Assembly: GCA_947632685.1 (NCBI GenBank)
Contig: CANRQD010000010.1
Coordinates: 1-21,722, forward strand
Origin: an uncultured Bacilli bacterium
GTDB taxonomy: Bacteria > Bacillota_I > Bacilli_A > RF39 > UBA660
DNA length: 21,722 nucleotides
Direction: 5' to 3'
The notes below the pieces were generated by a model. It made no database searches, was not told the origin of the DNA, and was given only the letters and a program-made list of their open reading frames with translations. The translations under genes and the position numbers were made by a program. Numbering within the stretch: position 1 is the first letter of the stretch; each line of letters opens with the position of its first letter. This document shows, one piece after another, positions 8,401 to 15,910 of this stretch.

Positions 8401-9083
8401 AACATAATTGAATAGTCAATTGATAAAGCCATTTGAAGTATTGCACATATTGAATCAGTAATATTAGAAATACTAGGAAACATAATATTAGTTCCCTTAT
8501 TTAAAAGTACTGCTAGTAAAATAGTTATAAGAATTAATACAGGTTCTACAAAAGATTCTGACATAACTATTAAAATAATAAATGCACAAAATACTGCTAA
8601 AACAACAATCCATAGAGGTAGAACATCACCATTAGCTTTATTTATTGAGCCACTATAATAAACATCATAGTCCTCATATTCTTCTTTAACTTTACTAAAT
8701 ACCTCTTTAGCAGTTTTTGAATCATCATAATTATCTACTTTTAATACATATAAAGTATAATCTTTTTTATTATATTCTTTTGTATTATCATATAAAACTT
8801 CAGATACATTGTCTATATTTTCTAATTTCTTTTTTATATTCTTTTTTTCTTTTGATGACAAGCCTTTAAACATTACATTTAAATCACTTTCTTTAATATC
8901 ATCAAAATACTTATCCATAATATTAATACCAATTTTAGTTTCACTAGTTTTTGGTAAATATTTAGTCATATCATAATTGATTTTTACTTTATTACTTAAA
9001 AATAATGAAAAGAATGATAACATTATAAAAATTATTAAAATAACATTCTTTTTATTTACAATAAAATCTGTAACTTTTTTCAT
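5487..9083 (-). CDS. MMPL/RND-superfamily membrane transporter with huge repeat-bearing outer loop (1198 aa)
   Basis: It is probably a proton-driven exporter of lipids or hydrophobic compounds, as in MMPL proteins. One TM (about 11-30), an outer loop, then a cluster of TMs (about 155-315) carrying 'SIDYSIMLINRYSQER' (221-236), the counterpart of the GIDYALFLVSRY signature. A TM near 335-355 follows. The second half (982-1198) repeats the plan with 'GATIDYAIVYTSYYLES' near 1100. Between the halves is an outer region of about 680 residues, far larger than in usual MMPL proteins. Much of it (about 415-980) is made of imperfect repeats of roughly 90 residues. I chose the ATG at 9083 (AGAAG site, seven-base gap); a TTG at 9104 is possible. 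It is divergent from a TetR gene, which probably controls it. Confidence 0.88.
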   Translation of the reverse strand: MKKVTDFIVNKKNVILIIFIMLSFFSLFLSNKVKINYDMTKYLPKTSETKIGINIMDKYFDDIKESDLNVMFKGLSSKEKKNIKKKLENIDNVSEVLYDNTKEYNKKDYTLYVLKVDNYDDSKTAKEVFSKVKEEYEDYDVYYSGSINKANGDVLPLWIVVLAVFCAFIILIVMSESFVEPVLILITILLAVLLNKGTNIMFPSISNITDSICAILQMALSIDYSIMLINRYSQEREKTDDKEEAMKKALYHSFKSISSSSVTTIVGLLALVFMSFTIGKDLGFVLAKGVLLSLISIFLCLPAELILCDNLIKKTKKNTIHFKMDFLGKFSYKLRYVLTGLFIVVFVVAFLLKGTLGITYTGSEDDDVQKHFKENNQIAIIYNNKYEKEIANYCRNLKNNKIDEVLCYGNTIGEDLTYSDLKTRLSDLDSNTNIEDYLLRIVYYNYYNKDNNIKLSYNEFINFIQEDIYTNDSLSKEIDNDMKNNIETLKNFTNVDLINKERTSTDISNILSIDPSMVNNIYTLNHTEDVNIKIDLNSFQYFINNSVLTDDTYKKSFTAEQINLVKQLSNFTNKNYIQSELDSTSIANLFNLDKESVDSLLLLYNLNKDNDSTMSISDFIINTYNIKTNTDYLNDVDVSKLTNLITIAKNENNINGQMLDKNGLNMYFQNINPNIVNTIYALAGLNESYAMTPSQFIALTLEKAGSSLDEDTKNNLSLLKLIIDDTTSENKVLYSKDDISSLLGIDKNMINQLYNLISYANGVEYKISPVDFTKFLLENKDNPKIALDNTKINTLTMVNQVMDGAINNRVYSINEMSNLLNIDQSKLKLLYSLYDVKVNNYNKNMSLNNFVNYMLTNIVNDPSYNSNIDIDKVNKLNTLSNIMNDSINNKKFTYKDIYNNLSKISNDLDKNLFELVYIYYGSINNYNNNYKLTVEEFINYLNKDIINSDLFKDYIDKDTKENIITAKKTVKDAKKLLTSNSYSRVVLNTSFKLENKESLNFVKKLRDDLLGIGDDIYVIGDTPMAYDMNESFDNEMNLITLLTMIFIFIVVAVTFKSFLIPLILVLVIQCAVFLTMGILSMSKEPVYFIALLIVQSILMGATIDYAIVYTSYYLESRKKNDKKKSVINAYNGSMHTISTSSSILIIVTLIVGYFSSNITSKICITLSKGTICSALLILLLLPAILVTFDKIIIKKKLQ

Positions 9084-9102
9084 ACTATTTCTTCTCTCCC
9101 CC

Positions 9103-9126
9103 AAAGTGCTAAAACAAGTGCACTTT
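9103..9126. promoter_or_regulatory. Palindromic candidate operator between MMPL and TetR genes
   Basis: AAGTGCACTT (9116-9125) is a perfect 10-bp palindrome. In addition AAAGTGC (9103-9109) and GCACTTT (9120-9126) form an inverted repeat spaced by ten bases. It lies just upstream of the transporter ribosome site, in its probable 5' leader, where a bound TetR dimer could block expression. The assignment to this TetR protein is inference. Confidence 0.55.
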
Positions 9127-9175
9127 ATTAATTATATTATTTTAAAATAAAAATACAATAGTCAATTTAAGACAT

Positions 9176-9204
9176 TTGCCTAAAACTTTAAAATAATATA
9201 TAAT
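9176..9204 (+). promoter_or_regulatory. Promoter of the TetR gene
   Basis: TTGCCT (9176-9181), a 17-base spacer and TATAAT (9199-9204). Transcription would begin near 9211, giving a very short leader before the ATG at 9221. Confidence 0.65.
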
Positions 9205-9220
9205 GTAATTGGTGATATAT

Positions 9221-9787
9221 ATGGAAAGAAAAGAAGATAAAAGAAATCTTGATACTAAAAATAAAATTGTAAAAGGCTTTAAAAAATTGGCTTTAAAGAA
9301 ACCTATAAATAAAATTACTATATCTGAATTAACTAATTTTTGTAATATAAATAGGAATACATTTTACTATCATTTTGAAGATATTAGAACCTTAATGGAA
9401 TGGATTTTATCTACGGAAATAACAAATATATTAGATAATATTGATATAAGAAATACTAAAGAATTATTATATTCTATATTTGATTATGTAGAAAAAAATG
9501 AAAAATTATTAGAATCAGTCTATTTTTCTTTTGGTAGAGAAAAATTTAGAAAGTTATTATATCCATACTTTTATAATACTTTAAACAATTTAATAATAGA
9601 AAATAAACTAACGAATAATATTTATAACAATGACTTTAAAGATTTTGTAATTAATTTTTATAGTGATGGTATTGCTTTTACTATTCTTGATTATATAAAA
9701 AAGGATAAAAAAGAAAAAGAAAAAATTATAAATTATTTATTACTAATGAATAAAAATATTAATTTAATTATTAATAATTATAAATAA
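9221..9787 (+). CDS. TetR/AcrR-family transcriptional regulator (188 aa)
   Basis: The N-terminal third is a TetR DNA-binding domain: 'KIVKGFKKLALKKPINKITI', then helix-turn-helix 'SELTNFCNINRNTFYYHFED' with the typical N-R-N-T-F-Y-Y-H-F core. The remaining 130 residues are all-helical and would bind a ligand and form the dimer, as in the TetR_C_8/DhaS-like group often seen in Bacillota. The start is the ATG at 9221 with GGTGA five bases upstream; in-frame TTG and GTG codons at 9209 and 9212 lie at or before the predicted transcription start. The gene is divergent from the MMPL transporter, the usual layout for a repressor of an efflux gene. Confidence 0.88.
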   Translation: MERKEDKRNLDTKNKIVKGFKKLALKKPINKITISELTNFCNINRNTFYYHFEDIRTLMEWILSTEITNILDNIDIRNTKELLYSIFDYVEKNEKLLESVYFSFGREKFRKLLYPYFYNTLNNLIIENKLTNNIYNNDFKDFVINFYSDGIAFTILDYIKKDKKEKEKIINYLLLMNKNINLIINNYK

Positions 9788-9825
9788 AAAAGAAGCTATT
9801 TTACTTGGCTTCTTCTTCTTTTTAT
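9788..9825. terminator. Bidirectional terminator between TetR and cadherin-like genes
   Basis: Stem AAGAAGC (9790-9796) with GCTTCTT (9808-9814) is extended inward by a T-G and an A-T pair. T-rich sequence follows on the + strand and an A-rich stretch gives U-rich RNA on the - strand. The TAG stop of the minus-strand gene lies inside the hairpin. Confidence 0.75.
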
Positions 9826-11148
9826 TTCTTCTTTATTTCCTTGTTTTTTATTTTTTTTACTTTTTAATTTTTTATCTCTTATAATAATAATTATCATAAA
9901 TACAATAATTATTACAATAATTACACATAGTACAATGCATAATTTAAAATATTGTTCATTCTGTTTTAATAAACTATCCATAGCTTCAGTAGTATATCTT
10001 TGAACTGTATTTTCTTTAGAATCATATAAATATAAACTTTTTTTACCTGTTTCCATATTCATTCCATATAACAATGAATATTTAGATAGCTTTCTTAATT
10101 TATTAACTGTAGTATTATATCCATTTATTTTTTCAGTATACTGTTTATATTCCTTTGGGATAACTTTAGTATTATTAAATAGAATTAATTTTATATTTTT
10201 AAAATCATATTCTCTATATCTAACATAAGAATTATTTTTACTATCATATCTATATAAATATACTTTATCATTACTATTCTTTAAGCCTACCAAAGTTATT
10301 TTTAATTTTTTATTATATAAAGCTGGAATATTTTGACCTTTTATTTTTATTACCTTATATTTATAATCATCAAATTCTTTAATAAGTACTTTTCTTTTTA
10401 CAACTGTATATGTAGTTTTTCCTTTTTTTACCTTTATAGGATTACTATCTTTATATTTTATTTTTATAGTATATACTTGTACTTTACCATTTTCTGCCGT
10501 AACACTTACTTGAAGGCTATCTTCTGTTGTAAGATTTATTTCTCCTATACCTGTAACTTTAGCTTTACTATCATTTGCTTCTGCTTTAATATTTATCTTT
10601 TCTATTGATTCTTCTAATTCAATAGTGTAGTCATACGTATTAGCATCAAACTTTGGAGATAAATTAACACCATCAATACTTAAACTTTTTAATTTATTAT
10701 CATCACTTAAATTTTCTGCATTATTTTCTTTAGTATTTGAGCTACCACTTTTTTTAGAACTAGATGAATTACTACGAGAACCATCACCTGTAGTATTACC
10801 ACTAGTAATGGCAACAGATACACTGTCACTACCACTTACAGCTTGTCCATTATCGTCACTACAATCATTACAACTAACTCTTACAGTACAATTTCCACTT
10901 CCTCCAGCAGTAACATTAAAGTTAAATCCAGCTCCTTCAATCCAACCACTTCCTACACTAGATGAGCATCCACTAGTACTTACTGTAAATTGTCCAGTAA
11001 TACCTCCAGATATACTTACATTAAAACTTCCACCCGGAGATACTTTGGATTTATTAGAACTAATACCCCAAGCAAGAGCATCTGGCATAGCAATAAAGAA
11101 AAAACCTAATGTAATAATACTTAAAATTATAATCTTCTGTTTTTTCAT
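9796..11148 (-). CDS. Secreted, membrane-anchored cadherin-like beta-sandwich protein (450 aa)
   Basis: Signal peptide 1-26 (cleavage after DALA). An Ser/Gly-rich beta domain (27-115) follows that starts 'WGISSNKSKVSPGGSFNVSI' and contains four cysteines (61, 87, 93, 96). A Ser/Asn linker is next, then a cadherin-like domain (about 153-232: 'LKSLSIDGVNLSPKFDANTY' with the closing 'AENGKVQVYTIKIKY'). After a less recognisable Lys/Tyr-rich region come one TM (about 402-423) and a very basic cytoplasmic tail. It is therefore a type I surface protein. Its AAGGAG ribosome site overlaps the TAA stop of the upstream dockerin-bearing frame, so it is coupled to the wall hydrolase. It may hold that enzyme at the surface; the binding mode is unknown. 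Confidence 0.85.
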   Translation of the reverse strand: MKKQKIIILSIITLGFFFIAMPDALAWGISSNKSKVSPGGSFNVSISGGITGQFTVSTSGCSSSVGSGWIEGAGFNFNVTAGGSGNCTVRVSCNDCSDDNGQAVSGSDSVSVAITSGNTTGDGSRSNSSSSKKSGSSNTKENNAENLSDDNKLKSLSIDGVNLSPKFDANTYDYTIELEESIEKINIKAEANDSKAKVTGIGEINLTTEDSLQVSVTAENGKVQVYTIKIKYKDSNPIKVKKGKTTYTVVKRKVLIKEFDDYKYKVIKIKGQNIPALYNKKLKITLVGLKNSNDKVYLYRYDSKNNSYVRYREYDFKNIKLILFNNTKVIPKEYKQYTEKINGYNTTVNKLRKLSKYSLLYGMNMETGKKSLYLYDSKENTVQRYTTEAMDSLLKQNEQYFKLCIVLCVIIVIIIVFMIIIIIRDKKLKSKKNKKQGNKEEIKRRRSQVK

Positions 11149-11160
11149 ATTTTCAACTCC

Positions 11161-12027
11161 TTACAATGTTGTACCTTTCATAATATGATTTTTAATTAAT
11201 ACGTAATCTGTTGCTCTAACTTGATTATCATTATTAACATCAGCTGCAAGTGCATTAGCACCAGTTAGTTTTTTATCTGTCATAATATGATTTTTAATTA
11301 ATACGTAGTCAGTTGCTTTTGAAAGTCCATCACCATTAACATCTCCATATACATATAATGTATAATTTTTAGATTTACCATCTAAAGTAACAGTTAGTTT
11401 ATCACCTGTTGCAATAACACTTGTTAATGATTTTTCTTTTCCATTTGTATCTTTTATAGTGATAGATACATTTTTATTTTGATTAGTAACTTTAGTTTTT
11501 ATAGTGTTACCTGTATCATTTAAATGAATATTACCTATATAATTATTATTATGCTTTAATCCAGCATTTACAACAATTTTATCAAAATCATCTGTTATTT
11601 CAACTGGAGCATTTTCACGTACTACTGTTACATAATATATTCTTTCTTCTTTATTAGGTGCAATAACCTTTACCGGTATTTTATTTTCTCCTACTGCAAG
11701 ATTTACTTTTTGATTATTATTTACAACAATAGTTGCGCCACCAACAACAGTAGTACCAGTAATAGATACTGTGTCTTTACTATTTAAAACGGATACCCTA
11801 TAACCTTCTGTTTTATCTCCATCAAAACCAGATACTGAAATACCATCTACTTTTAAACTAGATAAATAATTATTTGGACTTAATGAGCTAGGCATAACTG
11901 TTCTTTCTGGCATATTTTTATAAACAGGTATTACAAATGTAAATGCAGTACTATTTATTAAACCATTAACATTATATGAATCGTATGTATCGCTAGCTTC
12001 ATATGCAGGAGCAGTAATATTAGTCAT
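11161..12027 (-). CDS. Cadherin-like plus dockerin C-terminal part of the split wall hydrolase
   Basis: This frame continues in phase from the glucosaminidase gene after one TAA codon at 12055-12057. The 27 bases between the stop and the first ATG (12027) also read sensibly ('PNRLYTHQY', as intact relatives have). It holds the rest of the hydrolase tail ('MTNITAPAYEASDTYDSYN'), a cadherin-like domain ('LSSLKVDGISVSGFDGDKTE' onward), another beta region, and a C-terminal type I dockerin with two calcium-loop repeats, 'YGDVNGDGLSKATDYVLIKN' and 'AADVNNDNQVRATDYVLIKN'. There is no signal peptide and no ribosome site before the ATG, so alone it would be poorly made and not exported. It is best read as the 3' half of a gene broken by a nonsense mutation, unless the stop is read through. 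Confidence 0.8.
   Translation of the reverse strand: MTNITAPAYEASDTYDSYNVNGLINSTAFTFVIPVYKNMPERTVMPSSLSPNNYLSSLKVDGISVSGFDGDKTEGYRVSVLNSKDTVSITGTTVVGGATIVVNNNQKVNLAVGENKIPVKVIAPNKEERIYYVTVVRENAPVEITDDFDKIVVNAGLKHNNNYIGNIHLNDTGNTIKTKVTNQNKNVSITIKDTNGKEKSLTSVIATGDKLTVTLDGKSKNYTLYVYGDVNGDGLSKATDYVLIKNHIMTDKKLTGANALAADVNNDNQVRATDYVLIKNHIMKGTTL
11178..11317 (-). repeat. Internal 38-bp repeat encoding the two dockerin calcium loops
   Basis: 11178-11215 and 11280-11317 match at 36 of 38 positions. They encode the 'ATDYVLIKNHIM' part of each dockerin repeat. Near-identity at DNA level suggests recent duplication or gene conversion inside the domain. Confidence 0.8.
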
Positions 12028-12054
12028 ATATTGATGAGTATATAAACGATTTGG

Positions 12055-13236
12055 TTAAGCATAACTAGCAGTATTCCATTTTTGAAAATATAATGTATCT
12101 TGACCTTGTGTAATATAAGAACCAGCTAAATATAAAGCTCCTCCATTTAATGCACTAGAAACACTATTCCATGGTCTACCATAAGTTCTTTCTGTATAAG
12201 GATCACATGCATATATACCAGCATTTTGAGCTGCACTAATAGTATCAGAATAAGCTCCTATATTAAAGAAATTAAAGCAATTAGAAAAAACACGATTATA
12301 GAAATCATTTCTATAACGACTACCTGTATAAGTAAAACTAGAACCTGTAGTTAAAAAGTTTTCTTTATTTAAGCCCTCTTGAACACTACGTGTTGCCATA
12401 TGTATTGGAGATACGCCTTTATCTTTTCCTGCACTAACATAATTACTTGCATATTTTCTTAAATATCCATTTCCAAAAACACTTTCTACAACACTTTGAG
12501 TTTGATATCTATCATTATATGATAATAATTCAAATTGAAAGATAAAGTTTTCATTTAAAAAGTTACGTGGATCCATATAATAAGCAACTACATCTTGTCT
12601 TGCTGCATAAAATCCACCACTATCTTGCATTGTGAATTTATTTGTTTTATAGTTGTAAACATCTGTTTTTAAATATCCTGCTACTAAATCAGTATTTCCA
12701 CCATAAGCATATAATAAACTTTTACCAATATCTCCGTCACTAACAGCACCAGTTTCAGCCCATGTAACGTAAGAAAAATCTTTGCCTCTATCAATATTAT
12801 TTGAAACAAAATTCCAATTTGGATGTTTAGATTTTAATGCACATAACTTATCCCAATATGATGATGGAAAGCCTGCTGATTCCATTTGTCTTTCACAATC
12901 AGTAGATGCAGATCTAGTATTTGTCCTTAAAACATTAGTTGTATACTTTTCTACATTACGAGCGCCACCTGATGATATTCCACATACCCAACCTGTTCCA
13001 TCATTGTAATTTATTTTATACCATGTGCCGCAACCATTACCATAAGCCTTATCAACTATTTCTACATTAACACCTGCATATAAATATCCTATCGTATTTG
13101 CATTACTGCTAGCACTACTTCTTACTTTAAAACCTGAACCTGTGACATTACTATACCCATATTCAACATCAGCTTTTACAGAACAAGGTGCTACAACAAG
13201 TAAACTAAAAAATACTAACAAAATAAATTTCTTCAT
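12055..13236 (-). CDS. Secreted SH3-domain endo-beta-N-acetylglucosaminidase (N-terminal part, 393 aa)
   Basis: A peptidoglycan hydrolase of the LytB/GH73-like glucosaminidase group, cutting glycan strands outside the membrane. Signal peptide 1-22 (KA/DVEYG). A bacterial SH3 domain follows (about 25-88: 'GSGFKVRSSASSNANTIGYL', 'WYKINYNDGTGWV'). Then the catalytic region has 'YYMDPRNFLNENFIFQFELL' (219-238), 'HMATRSVQEG' (279-288, with E287 the likely catalytic acid) and 'FNFFNIGAYS' (321-330). The start is the ATG at 13236 with GGAGGTG six bases before it. The frame stops at a TAA exactly where relatives run on into 'LYTHQYM', so the protein loses its cadherin-like and dockerin parts. The catalytic domain looks complete. 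Confidence 0.87.
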   Translation of the reverse strand: MKKFILLVFFSLLVVAPCSVKADVEYGYSNVTGSGFKVRSSASSNANTIGYLYAGVNVEIVDKAYGNGCGTWYKINYNDGTGWVCGISSGGARNVEKYTTNVLRTNTRSASTDCERQMESAGFPSSYWDKLCALKSKHPNWNFVSNNIDRGKDFSYVTWAETGAVSDGDIGKSLLYAYGGNTDLVAGYLKTDVYNYKTNKFTMQDSGGFYAARQDVVAYYMDPRNFLNENFIFQFELLSYNDRYQTQSVVESVFGNGYLRKYASNYVSAGKDKGVSPIHMATRSVQEGLNKENFLTTGSSFTYTGSRYRNDFYNRVFSNCFNFFNIGAYSDTISAAQNAGIYACDPYTERTYGRPWNSVSSALNGGALYLAGSYITQGQDTLYFQKWNTASYA

Positions 13237-13440
13237 AGTAGACACCTCCTCATTCTTATAATTAATTATAACAAAAAATATCATTATTTGACATAAATAG
13301 TTATAAAAAATATGTATAATAATGTAAATATTAAAAAATTAAATATAAAATGTAATTTATATACAAAATAAAAACTTGTATTAACTATATATCTATTTTA
13401 TAATTAACAGATTATATAATTAATTCAAGTATAATAAATA

Positions 13441-14217
13441 TTATTTTATCTTTATTTCCATTTCATCAAATAATAGCTTTGCTTCTCTTAAAATTTCACT
13501 TTCAACTGAGTATTGTTTTGATGGTTTAGTATCACATTTAACTCTGATAGTTATTTTAGAATCGCCGTATTCTTGAACACCTCTATATTCTAATTTACCT
13601 ACTGCATCTGGAACATTTTTTAATCTCTTACCAAGTTCTTTTACAGCATCTTCTAATTTTAAAAGACTAGTATCACTAGGAAAAGTAAAATCAACTATTG
13701 CTTTAGAATTACTTTGTGATAAATTAACTACATTATTAATCTCTCTATTAGAGAATATTTTAATATCACCACTATAATTACGAACTTTAGTACACTTTAA
13801 ACCTACCGCTATAACCTCACCTCTAAAGTCATCTATACAAACAGAATCACCAACACTATATTGAGAATCTAAAATTATAAATATACCTGCTATAAAATCC
13901 TTCAACATATCTTGTAAAGCAAGACCTATAACTACACCAAATAATCCTAACCCTGCTAAAAAAGCAGATACATCAACATCAAATATACTTAATATTATAA
14001 CTATATCTATTAAAAAAATTATATATTTTAAAATACTAACACAAAAATACAATATAGATAATCTTTTTTTCTTATTTTGTGATGCATTTTTCTTCTTTTT
14101 ATTAATATAAGCTAATGCGGCATCCTTTATTATCATAAATATAATAACACTAGCAATAACAACTATCACCGAACCTAAGACTTCCTGTGATAATAAAAAT
14201 TTAAGTCCTTTATTCAT
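13441..14217 (-). CDS. MscS-family mechanosensitive ion channel (258 aa)
   Basis: It gates in response to membrane tension and releases solutes during osmotic downshock. Three hydrophobic segments are seen (about 13-35, 55-80 and 86-115). The last, 'FLAGLGLFGVVIGLALQDML', is the Gly/Ala-rich pore helix typical of MscS. The beta domain follows ('DSQYSVGDSVCIDDFRGEVI', then 'TKVRNYSGDIKIFSNREINN'), and a C-terminal alpha/beta domain. The length is normal for a short MscS (YkuT/MscS size). GGAG lies eight bases before the ATG. The gene has its own promoter and seems monocistronic. Confidence 0.92.
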   Translation of the reverse strand: MNKGLKFLLSQEVLGSVIVVIASVIIFMIIKDAALAYINKKKKNASQNKKKRLSILYFCVSILKYIIFLIDIVIILSIFDVDVSAFLAGLGLFGVVIGLALQDMLKDFIAGIFIILDSQYSVGDSVCIDDFRGEVIAVGLKCTKVRNYSGDIKIFSNREINNVVNLSQSNSKAIVDFTFPSDTSLLKLEDAVKELGKRLKNVPDAVGKLEYRGVQEYGDSKITIRVKCDTKPSKQYSVESEILREAKLLFDEMEIKIK

Positions 14218-14428
14218 AATATACTCCTTTTATTCTATTTACACTTAGATTGTACCTATTGGATAATATTTTGTCAATAAATGCTATTAAAAAACTATAT
14301 GCAAATTATATATATTTACAATTAAAAAATACTATTTTTTGTTTTATAATTTAATTTTGTATTATTTAAAAATTATTACTTGATTGTGAAAATGTATTAG
14401 AGATTATTAAATATAGAAAAGGATTTAG
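14218..14428. other. Start of the 406-bp gap at 14218-14623: promoter region and A+T-rich DNA
   Basis: Apart from the MscS promoter at 14249-14277 I see no gene here. The sequence is A+T-rich with stops in all frames. Some of it, around 14380-14428, reads as coding-like in a frame different from the open stretch that follows. Confidence 0.5.
14249..14277 (-). promoter_or_regulatory. Promoter of the MscS gene
   Basis: On the minus strand: TTGACA (14277-14272), a 17-base spacer and TACAAT (14254-14249), about 30 bases before the start codon. Confidence 0.85.
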
Positions 14429-14617
14429 AAAATAATTAGTCATCTATATAAAAATCATTATGGTGATATATTAGCTATTTCTTATACAAATTTTGTATAT
14501 AATAATTTAGAATTATTAAAGAATAGAATTAATATTTTTATATTAGAAGATACAAAACTAGAAGACTTTAAATATTTAATGAGTTTTAAAAATAAAAATA
14601 AAATGATAAGATTATAA
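14429..14617 (+). pseudogene. Short open stretch without a normal start; probable gene remnant
   Basis: The frame is open for 62 codons, from just after a TAG at 14426 to a TAA at 14615. It reads coding-like: 'ISHLYKNHYGDILAISYTNF', then 'NLELLKNRINIFILEDTKLE' and 'DFKYLMSFKNKNKMIRL'. No ATG, GTG or TTG with a ribosome site lies near its beginning; AAAGGA at 14418 would serve only an ATA or ATT start. Another frame upstream gives 'DCENVLEIIKYRKGFRK', so a frameshifted remnant is likely. The family is not recognised. Confidence 0.35.
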
Positions 14618-14629
14618 ATTTTATCATTT
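14601..14629 (-). terminator. Terminator of the amidohydrolase gene
   Basis: An inverted repeat (AAATGATAAGATT with AATTTTATCATTT, one G-T pair) spans the TGA stop of the minus-strand gene. U-rich RNA follows on that strand, from the A-rich DNA at 14585-14600. Confidence 0.6.
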
Positions 14630-15898
14630 CATTGCTCTACTAATAATTAAATTTATTTGTTGTTTTAATTTTTCAATATCTATATCTAAATTAAGTTTAT
14701 TATTTTGCATAAGTATTTCTCCGTTAATAATAGTTGTTAAAACATTAGTAGCTGACATATTATGAACTATATTAGTTATTAAATCAACTGTAGGATATAC
14801 CAAAATATCATTTATATCAAGTATTATAATATCTGCTTTTTTACCTATTTCAATACTACCAATTATATCAGATACCCCTAAGGCTTTAGCACCATTTATA
14901 GTAGCCATTTTTAATGTTTCATATGATGATGAAATAGTTGGATTTTTATATAAGCCTTTTTGTAATAAATCTACTAAAGACATATGATAAAATAAATTCA
15001 TATTATTGCCACTACCTTGACCATCTGTACCTAAACAAATATTAACATAATCTCTATATTTACTAATATTAGCAATACCACAACCTAAATTCAAATTACT
15101 AACTGGATTATGCACAAAACTTACATCTTTACCTTTTAATTTTATTAAGCCTTCTTCGGAAATAAAAGTAGCATGTGCAAGGATTAATTTATTTCTTAAA
15201 AGCCCAACCTCATCTAAAGCTGAAACAACATCCTCTTTATAATCTTTTTCTATTCCTCTTACTTCATCTAAATTTTCTGCAAAATGAATATGTAAAGGTA
15301 AATCAAGTTCTAAGGCTAAGTCACTACATTTTTTTAAATAGTCTTTGCTGCAAGTATAAAAGGCATGAGGTGCAATAGCAAACTTAATAAGTGCATTATT
15401 TTTGTTAGCTTCATATAAACTTTTAAATTTTTCAATTCTTTCATCACCATCTTTATCCATTAGACAATGACCAAATAAACATCTTACTTTGGCTTCTTTT
15501 ATGGCTTTAATACAACCATCTGAATTAAAATACATATCGTTAGCCATTACAGTACCAGTTTTAATCATTTCAATACAAGAAAGTAATGTAGAATAATATA
15601 CATCTTCATCAGTTAAATTATCTTCAATAGGCCATATTTTTTTAGTTAACCAATCATTTAAATTCAAATTATCATTTGTAGCACGAAATATACTCATTCC
15701 CAAATGTGTATGTGAATTAATAAGACCAGGCATAACAATTTTACCACTAGCATCAATTACTAGGTCATATTCTCCACTATAATTATCACAAATTTCTACT
15801 ATCGTATCATCTTTAATTACAATATCAAGTTTTTCATATTTTCTATCTCTTTTTTCGTCCATTGTAATTACAGTACCATTTTTAATAACTTTTATCAT
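14624..15898 (-). CDS. mtaD: Amidohydrolase, MTA/SAH deaminase type (MtaD-like, 424 aa)
   Basis: A cytosolic metal-dependent deaminase of the TRZ/ATZ group, most likely converting S-adenosylhomocysteine or methylthioadenosine to the inosine form. All metal and catalytic residues are visible: H63/H65 in 'INSHTHLGMS', H205 and E208 in 'LPLHIHFAEN', H242 in 'ILAHATF', and D292 in 'LGTDGQGSGNNM'. The small N- and C-terminal beta sandwich ('GKIVMPGL' and 'GKKADIIILD') is intact and the length is typical. The GAGGG ribosome site lies seven bases before the ATG. Substrates in this family cannot be read from sequence alone, so a guanine- or triazine-type deaminase cannot be excluded. Confidence 0.85.
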   Translation of the reverse strand: MIKVIKNGTVITMDEKRDRKYEKLDIVIKDDTIVEICDNYSGEYDLVIDASGKIVMPGLINSHTHLGMSIFRATNDNLNLNDWLTKKIWPIEDNLTDEDVYYSTLLSCIEMIKTGTVMANDMYFNSDGCIKAIKEAKVRCLFGHCLMDKDGDERIEKFKSLYEANKNNALIKFAIAPHAFYTCSKDYLKKCSDLALELDLPLHIHFAENLDEVRGIEKDYKEDVVSALDEVGLLRNKLILAHATFISEEGLIKLKGKDVSFVHNPVSNLNLGCGIANISKYRDYVNICLGTDGQGSGNNMNLFYHMSLVDLLQKGLYKNPTISSSYETLKMATINGAKALGVSDIIGSIEIGKKADIIILDINDILVYPTVDLITNIVHNMSATNVLTTIINGEILMQNNKLNLDIDIEKLKQQINLIISRAMK

Positions 15899-15910
15899 AT
15901 ACCATCCCTC

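Noticed and set aside
10333..10608. Plus-strand ORF rich in Phe/Tyr/Ile
   Set aside because: It is antisense to the Lys-rich part of the cadherin-like gene and has no ribosome site or promoter.
10808..11188. Plus-strand ORF of 126 codons
   Set aside because: It is antisense to the Ser/Gly-rich part of the cadherin-like gene, with no ribosome site; its composition mirrors the codons of the real gene.
12055..12057. TAA reassigned to an amino acid in this organism
   Set aside because: Several other genes in the window end with TAA at their expected ends, for example next to terminators, so a genome-wide code change is ruled out.
12782..13009. Plus-strand ORF of 75 codons
   Set aside because: It is antisense to the glucosaminidase SH3/catalytic region and has no supporting signals.
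13280..13320. Plus-strand TTGACA/TATAAT promoter
   Set aside because: The spacing is about 21 bases and no plus-strand gene follows.
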